A DNA stretch of 5,533 nucleotides. It comes from an uncultured Curtobacterium sp. Lineage in GTDB: Bacteria; Actinomycetota; Actinomycetes; Actinomycetales; Microbacteriaceae. Location of the stretch: the NCBI GenBank assembly GCA_913774725.1, contig CAJYIG010000343.1, positions 1 to 5,533 on the forward strand, in the 5' to 3' direction. The notes beneath the pieces are model-generated. The model did no database searches. It saw nothing but the letters and a program-made list of their open reading frames with translations, and was not told the DNA's origin. Position 1 is the stretch's first letter. Each line of letters starts with the position of its first letter. Of the stretch, positions 1-5,479 are shown one piece after another. A program made the translations under genes and the position numbers.

Positions 1-740
1 GTCGACTCGATCGAGGCGAAGCCCTGGAACTCCTCCATGATCTCCTCGCTCGTCAGGCCGAGGGCCTTGAGGAAGACGGTCACGGACTGCTTGCGCTTGC
101 GGTCGATGCGCACGCCCACCTGGTCGCGCTTGTCGATCTCGAACTCGAGCCAGGCACCACGCGAGGGGATGACGCGGGCGGAGTAGATGTCCTTGTCGGA
201 CGTCTTCTCCTGCTGGCGCTCGAAGTACACGCCCGGCGAGCGGACGAGCTGCGAGACGACGACGCGCTCGGTGCCGTTGATGATGAACGTGCCGCGCTCG
301 GTCATGAGCGGGAAGTCGCCCATGAAGACGGTCTGCGTCTTGATCTCACCGGTCATGTGGTTCATGAACTCGGCGTTGACGTACAGCGGCGCGGCGTAGG
401 TCTTGCCACGCTCCTTGCACTCGTCGATGGAGTACTTCGGGTCCTCGAGCTCCGGGGACGTGAACGAGAGCTGCATGGTCTCGCCGAGGTCCTCGATCGG
501 GGAGATCTCCTCGAAGATCTCCTCGAGGCCGGAGTGCAGCGCGAGGTCGGTGCGACCCTGCTCCTGTCCTTCGGCGAGGCGGGCCTTCCAGACGTCGTTG
601 CCGACGAGCCAGTCGAAGCTCTCCGTCTGGAGGGCGAGCAGATCCGGCACCGTGAGGGTGTCCGTGATCTTGGCGAACGAGAGTCGCGAGTGGTTGCGAC
701 CGTTCTTGGGGTTGGTGGATGCGTTGGGCGCAGCAGCCAA
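1..740 (-). CDS. rpoB: DNA-directed RNA polymerase subunit beta, N-terminal part (partial, runs off left edge)
   Basis: This is the N-terminal 246 residues of the RNA polymerase beta subunit, a protein of roughly 1160 residues in actinobacteria, so about a fifth is present. Beta forms one pincer of the core enzyme and much of the catalytic cleft. The translation opens with a basic actinobacterial leader ([15 protein letters not shown]), then [31 protein letters not shown] and [26 protein letters not shown], covering the protrusion and the start of lobe 1. The stretch [17 protein letters not shown] (residues 159-174) is the site of the N-terminal rifampicin cluster. Val162 aligns with E. coli Val146, so this part of the pocket looks wild type; the main rifampicin region lies outside the window. 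The start is TTG at 740, chosen because GGAGGT ends 7 bases upstream and no better in-frame start fits. Identity is certain from the conserved sequence. Confidence 0.98.
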   Translation of the reverse strand, partial: MAAAPNASTNPKNGRNHSRLSFAKITDTLTVPDLLALQTESFDWLVGNDVWKARLAEGQEQGRTDLALHSGLEEIFEEISPIEDLGETMQLSFTSPELEDPKYSIDECKERGKTYAAPLYVNAEFMNHMTGEIKTQTVFMGDFPLMTERGTFIINGTERVVVSQLVRSPGVYFERQQEKTSDKDIYSARVIPSRGAWLEFEIDKRDQVGVRIDRKRKQSVTVFLKALGLTSEEIMEEFQGFASIES

Positions 741-747
741 GGGTGTG

Positions 748-753
748 ACCTCC
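748..753 (-). promoter_or_regulatory. Shine-Dalgarno site of rpoB
   Basis: On the minus strand GGAGGT lies 7 bases before the TTG start codon of rpoB. It is a near-perfect match to the anti-Shine-Dalgarno sequence and is what fixes TTG, rather than a later ATG, as the start. Confidence 0.85.
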
Positions 754-757
754 GGTA

Positions 758-771
758 GGCCCCGTCGGGCC
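758..771 (-). promoter_or_regulatory. small hairpin just upstream of the rpoB ribosome binding site
   Basis: On the minus strand GGCCC and GGGCC are separated by the four-base loop GACG, giving a five-pair all-GC stem that ends 4 bases before the GGAGGT site. It is flanked by two direct copies of TACCGG (775-770 and 757-752). The second copy runs into the ribosome binding site, and the CCGG halves could pair with each other instead. It might tune translation of rpoB, but in DNA this GC-rich short hairpins also arise by chance. Confidence 0.3.
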
Positions 772-980
772 GGTACTGACGAGCAGCACGTAGGTGAGTG
801 GATTGATCGCTCGGCGCGACCCCGGGACCACCGACACGGAACGCACGACGACAACGACCGTCGAGGACCTGTGGGATGATCGGTGAGCGGGACCCGCCGC
901 CATATACGGGACCGGCTGCACCAGGGCGCGTGTTCGACCGCAATATGACGACACACGAATGCCAGGGAGCGCGAACTGTC

Positions 981-1010
981 ATCATAGGTCGCCCCGGCGC
1001 GCGCTGTCCA
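981..1010 (-). promoter_or_regulatory. predicted sigma70-type promoter for rpoB
   Basis: On the minus strand TGGACA (1010-1005) and TATGAT (986-981) are separated by 18 bases. Each hexamer matches the housekeeping consensus (TTGACA, TATAAT) at five of six positions, which stands out in DNA this GC-rich. A start site about 7 bases further on, near 974, would give an rpoB leader of about 234 bases. No other pair of this quality lies closer to rpoB. The match is seen directly; promoter activity is inference. Confidence 0.6.
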
Positions 1011-1018
1011 GTCCTGGC

Positions 1019-1048
1019 TTGACCGGATTCGGCGATGGCGTGTATAAG
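1019..1048 (+). promoter_or_regulatory. promoter-like pair on the plus strand, divergent from the rpoB promoter
   Basis: TTGACC (1019-1024) and TATAAG (1043-1048) are separated by 18 bases, each five of six to consensus. The two -35 boxes, this one and that of the minus-strand promoter, lie back to back only 8 bases apart. Transcription would begin near 1055 and run antisense into the tail of the gene at 1140-1733. No plus-strand gene lies downstream that it would obviously serve, so it is either a source of antisense or short RNA, or a chance match. Confidence 0.35.
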
Positions 1049-1084
1049 CACGCAGCCCGCCCCGACATTCCTCGCATTGCCCGC

Positions 1085-1132
1085 AGCGGCAGCGGCAGCG
1101 GGAGCGGCGGCAGGAGCGGCGGCGGGAGCGGC
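1085..1132. repeat. tandem repeat of six-base units, AGCGGC and variants
   Basis: Eight consecutive six-base units fill 48 bases: AGCGGC, AGCGGC, AGCGGG, AGCGGC, GGCAGG, AGCGGC, GGCGGG, AGCGGC. The later units also show a 12-base period, AGCGGC alternating with GGCAGG or GGCGGG. All Gs lie on the plus strand, with many GG and GGG runs; the minus strand is pyrimidine-rich. It sits 8 bases past the stop codon of the gene ending at 1140. Strand slippage is the likely origin. Confidence 0.8.
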
Positions 1133-1139
1133 GACCGTG

Positions 1140-1733
1140 TCAGTCCACGAGCGCGCGCAGCAGCTCCTCCGGGTGCTCGCCCCGCACGAAGGTCACCCGA
1201 CCCCGGTCGTCCGTGATCCGCAGGCCCCGACCAGGGGTGAGCAGGAGCGCCCGCACGCCACGGCCCAGGCGCAGCCCCACCCCGCCGAAGGTGCGCGCGT
1301 CCGCCTCGACGACCGTGACGTCCGCGATCCGGCGTCGGACGATGCGGCGCGCGGGCAGCGGTCGGAAGTGCAGCACCACGTCGGTGTCGGTGACCGCGAT
1401 GCCGGTCCGCGCGAGCAGCAGCAGGGCTCCGGCGACGAGGGCGACCACGCCCGGCAGCAGCAGCGCGACCTCCGGCGCGTCCCCCGGCCAGCCGAGCACG
1501 GCCGCCGTCAGCGCGCCTCCGCCGAGCAGCAGGACGGAGCCGACGGCGCGCATCCAGCGGGGAGCGCGTTCACCGTCCGCGACCACCGGCCGGGAGGCAC
1601 GGTGCAGGCGGGCGGGCAGGTGCACCACCGGCAGGGCGCGGCCGGCCCGGGACGCGCGGCCGGGTCGGTCCGTCCGCACGGATCGGGCCGGGGATCCCGG
1701 TCGGAGGGTGGGCAGGCTGAGGGTGTCGGTCAT
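1140..1733 (-). CDS. membrane protein with C-terminal PH-like domain, function unknown
   Basis: A 197-residue protein I cannot assign to a named gene. Residues 1-58 are basic and rich in Arg, Pro and Ala, probably disordered and cytoplasmic. Two hydrophobic segments follow at about 61-82 and 87-108, forming a tight membrane hairpin. Residues 110-197 look like a bacterial PH-like domain: beta-rich, with RIADVTVVEA, then GRGVRALLLTPGRGLRIT and a closing helix containing HPEELLRAL. In this fold family the last helix often has the pattern [xx]PEEL. The start is ATG at 1733, preceded by GGGAGA with 5 bases between; the reading frame extends 16 codons further upstream but without a ribosome binding site. 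It stands alone, with 371 bases to the gene upstream and 399 to rpoB downstream. Coding is well supported by frame and composition; the domain call is moderate, the role unknown. Confidence 0.8.
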   Translation of the reverse strand: MTDTLSLPTLRPGSPARSVRTDRPGRASRAGRALPVVHLPARLHRASRPVVADGERAPRWMRAVGSVLLLGGGALTAAVLGWPGDAPEVALLLPGVVALVAGALLLLARTGIAVTDTDVVLHFRPLPARRIVRRRIADVTVVEADARTFGGVGLRLGRGVRALLLTPGRGLRITDDRGRVTFVRGEHPEELLRALVD

Positions 1734-2104
1734 CGCGGTCTCCCGGTGGAGTCGTGGGTCGTGTCGCAGCCGCGGGCGCACGGGACCGTCGGTCGGCGCA
1801 CGCGTCGTGCCGTGCGCCGTCGCACGCCGGAGGGCGGCGTGCCGGGGTCGAGCGGTGGGGGTGCGGGCACGCCGACGACGGGTCGGCCGCCCGGGCGCGG
1901 TGGGGGTCGCGCGGGGCCGGTCCGGTCCACGTCGTGGTCACGTCGACGGGCGGAGCGTCTCGACCATGCGGCCGGGCTCTCGACACCCGTCGGGTGACGA
2001 CGATCAGAACGGTACGGCACCGTCCTTGGCGTCGGCTGGTCACCGGGGGACCGCCGTCCGATCAGCGCCACGGTCGATCAGCGCCGCCCGATCAGCGCCG
2101 CCGA
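1734..2104. other. intergenic region without a supported gene
   Basis: This stretch separates the response regulator from the PH-like membrane protein, both on the minus strand. Open frames cross it on both strands, but their translations are Arg-, Pro- and Gly-rich without recognisable motifs or ribosome binding sites, as expected of noncoding GC-rich DNA. I see no clear promoter for the gene starting at 1733. Two weak hairpins could act in termination of the operon: ACGGT/ACCGT at 2009-2023 and CACCC/GGGTG at 1984-1996. Both have five-pair stems and no T run. A short tandem repeat (2059-2111) occupies the upstream end. Confidence 0.6.
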
Positions 2105-2111
2105 TCAGCGC
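2059..2111. repeat. four near-tandem copies of CGATCAGCGCC spanning the response-regulator stop codon
   Basis: CGATCAGCGCC occurs at 2059-2069, 2075-2085 and 2089-2099, and CGATCAGCGC at 2102-2111, with spacings of 16, 14 and 13. Read on the minus strand the unit is GCGCTGATCG. The copy at 2111-2102 contains the last codons and TGA stop of the response regulator (Leu-Arg-stop), so the 3' end of the gene appears to have been copied three more times downstream. The copies nearest the gene are the most regular. Confidence 0.85.
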
Positions 2112-2785
2112 AGGACGCGAGCGACGGCCTCGGCACGGGTGCGGACCCCGAGCTTCGCGAAGACCTGGTTCACGTAGGACTTGACGGTCGGCACGGTCAG
2201 GAAGAGCTCGGCGGCGATCTCCGGGTTCGTCCGCCCGGCGGCGATCCGTTCGAGCACGTCGGCCTCCCGCGGCGTGAGCTCCGGGAAGCGGTCACGGACC
2301 GTGTGGGTCGCCGGAGCGGGCGGACGCTCCGGCACCCCGTCGGGCACGGTCTGCGTCGCCGGGGCCGCACCGAGCTGCGCGACGAGCCGCGCCCCGACCC
2401 CGGCGTCGAACGTCGCCTGTCCCGAGGCCACGGCGCGCACGGCGGTCGCGAGCTCCCGTCGGCCCGCGTCCTTCGTCAGGTACCCGCGCGCCCCGGCCCG
2501 CAGCGCGCCGACGATCGAGGCGTCGTCGGCGTAGGTCGTGAGCACGAGCACGGCGACCCCCGGGTGCGCGGCCGTGATCGCCGCGGTGGCGGTCGGGCCG
2601 TCGGTCCCCGGCATCCGCAGGTCCATCAGCACGACGTCCGGCGGGTCGTCGTCCACCATCGCGATCGCCGCTGCGCCGTCAGCGGCCTCGCCGACGACCT
2701 CGAGGTCGGGCTCCAGCGACAGCACCGTCACCAGGCCGTCCCGCACGATCGCCTGGTCGTCCACCACGAGCACCCGGATCGTCAT
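2105..2785 (-). CDS. NarL/FixJ-family response regulator (receiver plus LuxR-type DNA-binding domain)
   Basis: A 226-residue two-component response regulator, a cytoplasmic transcription factor activated by phosphorylation. The receiver domain covers about residues 3-120, with acidic pair Asp9-Asp10, phospho-acceptor Asp55 in VVLMDLRMPG, switch residue Thr83 and conserved Lys105 in GYLTKDAG. The LuxR-type helix-turn-helix covers about 168-224 (ELTPREADVLERIAAGRTN, then TVPTVKSYVNQVFAKLGVRTR). The linker, about 139-166, is longer than usual and contains a 16-residue duplication. The start is ATG at 2785, with GGAGG 7 bases upstream inside the kinase gene. The ATG overlaps the kinase TGA as ATGA, so the two are translationally coupled and the kinase is its evident partner. 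It resembles LiaR/DegU-like actinobacterial regulators, but target genes cannot be read from the sequence. Family assignment is secure; specific identity is not. Confidence 0.95.
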   Translation of the reverse strand: MTIRVLVVDDQAIVRDGLVTVLSLEPDLEVVGEAADGAAAIAMVDDDPPDVVLMDLRMPGTDGPTATAAITAAHPGVAVLVLTTYADDASIVGALRAGARGYLTKDAGRRELATAVRAVASGQATFDAGVGARLVAQLGAAPATQTVPDGVPERPPAPATHTVRDRFPELTPREADVLERIAAGRTNPEIAAELFLTVPTVKSYVNQVFAKLGVRTRAEAVARVLR

Positions 2786-3966
2786 GCCCGTTCCTCCGCC
2801 GCCCCGGTCGTCGGCACGCGCATCGCCACCACGAACGAACCACCCTCGACACCGGCGGCGACGGACGAGTCGTCGCCGAGCTCCGCGAACCGCTCCCGCA
2901 TCCCCACGAGACCGAGTCCCGCCCCGGCACCCGCGGGGTCGAGAGCGGGGTCGAGCGCGTTCGTGACCGTCACGTCGACCGTCGGGCCGGCCGCGCGGAC
3001 GGACAGCTCCACGGGGCGGCCGGGGGCGTGTCGGCGGGCGTTGCTCAGCGCCTCCCGGGCGGCCGCGACCACGACGGCGCGGTGCGCCGCACCGACCGAC
3101 GGCAGACCCAGGTCACCGCGCGTGGTGAGCACCCCGCCGAAGGCGCGGTGGGCGTCGACCAGCCCCGCCAGGTCCGCCGGCTGCGACGTCGGCACCGCCG
3201 TGTCGTCGCGGAGCGCGTGCACCGCACGACGGGCCTCGGCGAGCCCCGACGCCGCGAGGGCCCGCGCGGCGCCGGCACGACGCGCTGCCTCGTCGGCACG
3301 CCCCGCCTCGAGCAGCGCCTCGACGGCGTCGAGCTGCAGGACCAGGCCACCGAGCGAGTGGGCGAGCACGTCGTGGACCTCGCGGGCCGCGCGCGACCGG
3401 TCCGCCAGCAGCTCAGCGCGCTGCTGCTCGGCCTCGGCCTGCCGGGTTCGGTCCTCGACCAGGCGGGCCTGCCGGCGGCTGAACCCGACCACGGCCGCCA
3501 GGAGGAGTCCGCCGCCGGAGCCGAGCACGAGCGTGACCGGCACGCCGGCCGGCACCGCGGTGGCCGCGACCTCGACCAGCGCCACGACCGCGGCGACGGG
3601 TCCTGCCCACGGAGGCTGCAACGCACTCGCCGCGAGGACGACGACGCCCACGAGCGGCACCGCGACCGCCACCGCACCCGTGGCGACGACGACGGCCGCG
3701 CCGGCGACGACCATGACCCAGGCTGCGACGAGCAGCACGCGCTCCCGTCGGGCTGCGACCCGGAGCACCCACGCGGCGAGCGCCACGGTCCCGACCGCCC
3801 ACACCCACGCGGGCTGCCCGGTGGCCGTCCCGGTGCGCACGGACCAGTAGGTGACCACGAGGACGCCGAGCAGGTTGAGCGCCCTGGTGGTCACCGAGCC
3901 GGACCGGCCGCGCACGAGGTCGTCCCGCGCGGCAGCGGTGCGCACCGGGTCCGGACTGCTGCTCAC
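2782..3966 (-). CDS. sensor histidine kinase, HisKA_3 (NarX/LiaS) type, integral membrane
   Basis: A 394-residue membrane kinase that autophosphorylates and passes phosphate to the regulator encoded next to it. The N-terminal half has about five or six hydrophobic segments (roughly 29-43, 54-70, 77-95, 97-115, 121-140, 143-162) with no large extracytoplasmic domain, so the signal is probably sensed in or near the membrane. A charged coiled-coil linker (about 163-192) leads to the dimerisation domain, where EVHDVLAHSLGGLVLQLD carries the phosphorylated His198. The ATPase domain has the N-box REALSNARRHA (Asn309) and the glycine-rich lid GAGAGLGLVGMRERF (346-360). The usual DxG box is replaced by VTNALD, a common variant in this actinobacterial class. 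The start is GTG at 3966, overlapping the upstream stop as GTGA. There is no clear Shine-Dalgarno site, so translation probably depends on coupling. The open frame continues far upstream, but there it is only out-of-frame sequence of the previous gene. Confidence 0.93.
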   Translation of the reverse strand: MSSSPDPVRTAAARDDLVRGRSGSVTTRALNLLGVLVVTYWSVRTGTATGQPAWVWAVGTVALAAWVLRVAARRERVLLVAAWVMVVAGAAVVVATGAVAVAVPLVGVVVLAASALQPPWAGPVAAVVALVEVAATAVPAGVPVTLVLGSGGGLLLAAVVGFSRRQARLVEDRTRQAEAEQQRAELLADRSRAAREVHDVLAHSLGGLVLQLDAVEALLEAGRADEAARRAGAARALAASGLAEARRAVHALRDDTAVPTSQPADLAGLVDAHRAFGGVLTTRGDLGLPSVGAAHRAVVVAAAREALSNARRHAPGRPVELSVRAAGPTVDVTVTNALDPALDPAGAGAGLGLVGMRERFAELGDDSSVAAGVEGGSFVVAMRVPTTGAAEERA

Positions 3967-4463
3967 CGGACCATCATGCCGCTGACGCCGCGCGGCATCC
4001 GCTGGTCGACGACCAGGGCCCGCGCGGCCCGGTTCAGCGCCAGGACGAGCAGGATCGCCCCGGTCGAGGTGAGCAGGTGTGCGCCGAGGTGCCCGCCGAC
4101 GACGTCGAGACCGACGCGGACGGCGATCATGAGCAGCCACAGCCCGGCGCCCGCCCAGCCGGTGCGTGACTGGAGCGTCCGGCCGTGGTCGTCCGGGGTC
4201 GGTGCCGTGCGGAAGCGGGTCATCGTCCCCATGGCCAGACCGACCGCGACCGCGAGCAGGGCCTCGACCCCGAGGAGCAGGACGTCGAGCGACGTGACGG
4301 CGGCCGAGGACTGCGCCAGCACCACGACGCCCACGACGCCGAGGACGAGCGGGGTGCGCCAGACGCGTGCCGGGTCGAACGCCCGCCAGGTCGCCTGCCG
4401 GTACGCCAGGAAGCCGACGAGGACGAGGCCGATGACGGCGTTCGCGATGAGCTGGGTGGACAC
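3963..4463 (-). CDS. five-segment membrane protein, DUF1453/CcdC-like, first gene of the two-component operon
   Basis: A 166-residue integral membrane protein with five hydrophobic segments at about 6-22, 37-56, 59-79, 103-123 and 127-149. Between segments 3 and 4 lies a polar loop, GTMTRFRTAPTPDDHGRTLQSR, entered by a Gly-rich turn and left by GWAGAGLWLLMIAVR. That pattern, a G-x-x-x-R loop with an acidic-Gly motif followed by W-x-x-x-x-x-x-R, resembles actinobacterial DUF1453 (CcdC-like) proteins; this is from memory of the family, not a search. The start is GTG at 4463, with GGAAGG 6 bases upstream; the frame extends to an ATG at 4550 but there it reads as non-membrane filler. Its TGA overlaps the GTG of the kinase, so it is co-translated with the kinase and regulator. 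It may be an accessory or a modulator of the kinase, as LiaF is for LiaS, but it is not similar in sequence to LiaF as far as I can see. Confidence 0.85.
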   Translation of the reverse strand: MSTQLIANAVIGLVLVGFLAYRQATWRAFDPARVWRTPLVLGVVGVVVLAQSSAAVTSLDVLLLGVEALLAVAVGLAMGTMTRFRTAPTPDDHGRTLQSRTGWAGAGLWLLMIAVRVGLDVVGGHLGAHLLTSTGAILLVLALNRAARALVVDQRMPRGVSGMMVR

Positions 4464-4594
4464 GGTGTGCCTTCCGTCGAGGTGTCCGGCGGGGGTCCCC
4501 GACCGGTGCTCCCAGCCTCGCGAGCCGGCGGTCGGCGGCACACCACCCACGGGTGGTGGTCGGGGTGGGGATCACGGTGGTGTTCCATGGACGC
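4464..4594. promoter_or_regulatory. divergent intergenic region between the two-component operon and the spermidine-synthase-like gene
   Basis: These 131 bases must hold the promoters for both flanking genes, which point away from each other. I find no consensus -35/-10 pair on either strand; the region is GC-rich throughout. It contains an 18-base inverted repeat (4541-4558) and an eight-base perfect palindrome CTCGCGAG (4517-4524), either of which could bind a regulator. The GGAAGG ribosome binding site of the membrane-protein gene lies at 4470-4475. Confidence 0.55.
4541..4558. promoter_or_regulatory. inverted repeat, candidate operator
   Basis: CACCACCC and GGGTGGTG, eight-base arms with a two-base AC spacer, form a near-perfect dyad. 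It lies 37 bases before the ATG of the plus-strand gene and 78 bases before the GTG of the minus-strand operon. Response regulators with LuxR-type domains bind as dimers to short dyads of this kind, so autoregulation by the operon's own regulator is a reasonable guess. The dyad is directly visible; its function is inference. Confidence 0.4.
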
Positions 4595-5437
4595 ATGGCT
4601 GATGCGTTCGACGGGTTCCGGATCGGTGCGGGCTGGGCGTCGGTCGAGCCGGACCGGCACCGCCCCGGCTCCTTCACGCTCGTGGTGGACGGCACGCCGC
4701 AGTCGCACGTCGACCTCGAGGATCCGACCCACCTGGCGTTCGAGTACATCCGGCGCATCGGGCACGCGATCGACCTGCTGCCGGAGGGCCCGATCACGGC
4801 GCTGCACCTCGGCGCGGGTGCGCTGACCCTGCCCCGCTACGTCGCCGTCACCCGTCCGGGTTCGCGGCAGCAGGTCGTCGAGCTGGAGCGGGACCTGGTC
4901 GAGCACGTGCGCGAGGTGCTCCCCTTCCCCCGCGGTGCGTCGATCCGCGTCCGGTACGGGGACGCCCGTGAGGTCCTCGGCAAGCTGCCGGCCGGACTCC
5001 GCGGCACCGTGGACCTGGCGGTCGTCGACGTGTTCGGCGGCTCGCAGATCCCCGCACACGTGACGAGCGTCGAGTTCTACCGCTCGGTCGCCGAGTTCCT
5101 CTCCCCCACCGGCATCGTCGCCGTCAACGTCGCCGACGGAGCCGGACTGGCGTTCGCGCGCGGGCAGGCATCGACCCTGCAGGCGGTGCTGCCGTCGGTC
5201 GCCGCGGTCGCCGACACCGGCATGCTGAAGGGGCGGCGCTTCGGGAACATCGTGCTGCTGGGATCGAGGACCGACCTGCCCGTGGCGGACATGCCGCGGC
5301 GGTACTCCTCCGACCCGATGCCGGCGAAGGTCGTGCACGGCGCGGAGCTGCGGGCGTTCATCGCGGGCGCACCGATCGTGACCGACCAGACCGCGGTGGC
5401 ATCCCCCGAGCCGAACCGGAGCGTCTTCGGCGGCTGA
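4595..5437 (+). CDS. spermidine-synthase-like protein (SAM-type Rossmann fold, soluble)
   Basis: A 280-residue soluble protein of the actinobacterial spermidine-synthase-like family. Features in order: DGTPQSHVDLEDPTHLAFEY (32-51), matching the aminopropyltransferase entry strand; nucleotide-binding glycine loop LHLGAGALTLPRY (70-82); acidic strand end VVELE (94-98), expected to hold the ribose; YGDAREVL (121-128), the adenine-contacting GDA motif; VVDVFGGSQIPAHVTSVEFY (143-162), the active-site loop; NVADG (178-182); and GRRFGNIVLL (213-222). Canonical enzymes, which move an aminopropyl group from decarboxylated SAM to putrescine, have a loop of the D-S-S-D-P type. Here Asp145 remains, but the second Asp-Pro is replaced by Phe-Gly-Gly, so polyamine synthesis is doubtful and the substrate unknown. 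The start is ATG at 4595; its ribosome binding site is weak, and in-frame GTG codons at 4577 and 4580 are alternatives. It has no membrane segments, unlike fused transporter versions. It is divergent from the two-component operon. Confidence 0.9.
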   Translation: MADAFDGFRIGAGWASVEPDRHRPGSFTLVVDGTPQSHVDLEDPTHLAFEYIRRIGHAIDLLPEGPITALHLGAGALTLPRYVAVTRPGSRQQVVELERDLVEHVREVLPFPRGASIRVRYGDAREVLGKLPAGLRGTVDLAVVDVFGGSQIPAHVTSVEFYRSVAEFLSPTGIVAVNVADGAGLAFARGQASTLQAVLPSVAAVADTGMLKGRRFGNIVLLGSRTDLPVADMPRRYSSDPMPAKVVHGAELRAFIAGAPIVTDQTAVASPEPNRSVFGG

Positions 5438-5461
5438 CGCGGATTGGCGCTTCCTCCCTCA

Positions 5462-5479
5462 CGAAACGCGCGCGTTTCG
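5462..5479. repeat. perfect 18-base palindrome downstream of the spermidine-synthase-like gene, possible terminator
   Basis: CGAAACGCGCGCGTTTCG reads the same on both strands and begins 25 bases after the stop codon of the preceding plus-strand gene. As RNA it folds into a seven-pair stem with a CGCG loop. No T run follows, so it is not a classic intrinsic terminator, though actinobacterial terminators often lack one. A second overlapping hairpin is possible (TCGAC 5477-5481 with GTCGA 5491-5495). It could instead be a regulator site for a gene beginning near the right edge. Confidence 0.5.

Larger units (their letters stand above)
741..1139. other. intergenic region upstream of rpoB (promoter and long leader)
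   Basis: These 399 bases hold no convincing gene. They contain the likely rpoB promoter (981-1010), which implies an untranslated leader of about 230 bases, an opposing plus-strand promoter-like pair (1019-1048), and a six-base-unit tandem repeat (1085-1132) directly after the stop codon of the upstream gene. The stretch around 900-1050 is locally richer in A and T than the rest of the window, as expected for a promoter region. An out-of-frame reading frame from ATG at 903 runs into rpoB but lacks a ribosome binding site and coding character. Confidence 0.7.

Noticed and set aside
346..954. Minus-strand frame starting in the rpoB leader and overlapping rpoB out of frame
   Set aside because: No ribosome binding site at its ATG codons, and the overlapping part is plainly a shifted reading of rpoB.
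1888..1897. Ten-base palindrome CGCCCGGGCG
   Set aside because: All G and C in a stretch of extreme GC content, so expected by chance and not placed near a gene start.
1035..1997. Plus-strand open frame with an Ala-rich start, near the plus-strand promoter-like pair
   Set aside because: Its ATG lies upstream of the start expected from that promoter, the poly-Ala comes from the six-base repeat, and the rest is antisense to the PH-like gene with no recognisable domain.
1984..2023. Two short hairpins as terminators of the two-component operon
   Set aside because: Stems are only five pairs and no T run follows on the minus strand; kept only as a remark in the intergenic entry.
1754..3850. Very long plus-strand open frame (about 700 codons) across the regulator and kinase genes
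   Set aside because: It is antisense to two well-supported genes and its translation is Arg/Ala/Ser/Thr-rich without any motif; such frames arise from GC-rich third positions.
3028..4602. Plus-strand open frame opposite the kinase and membrane-protein genes
   Set aside because: Antisense to clear genes; composition is dominated by Arg, Gly, His and Asp, typical of a shadow frame.
4467..4797. Upstream extensions of the kinase and membrane-protein frames beyond the chosen starts
   Set aside because: The added residues have no membrane or domain character, overlap other genes, and the chosen GTG starts have either a good ribosome binding site or a GTGA coupling.
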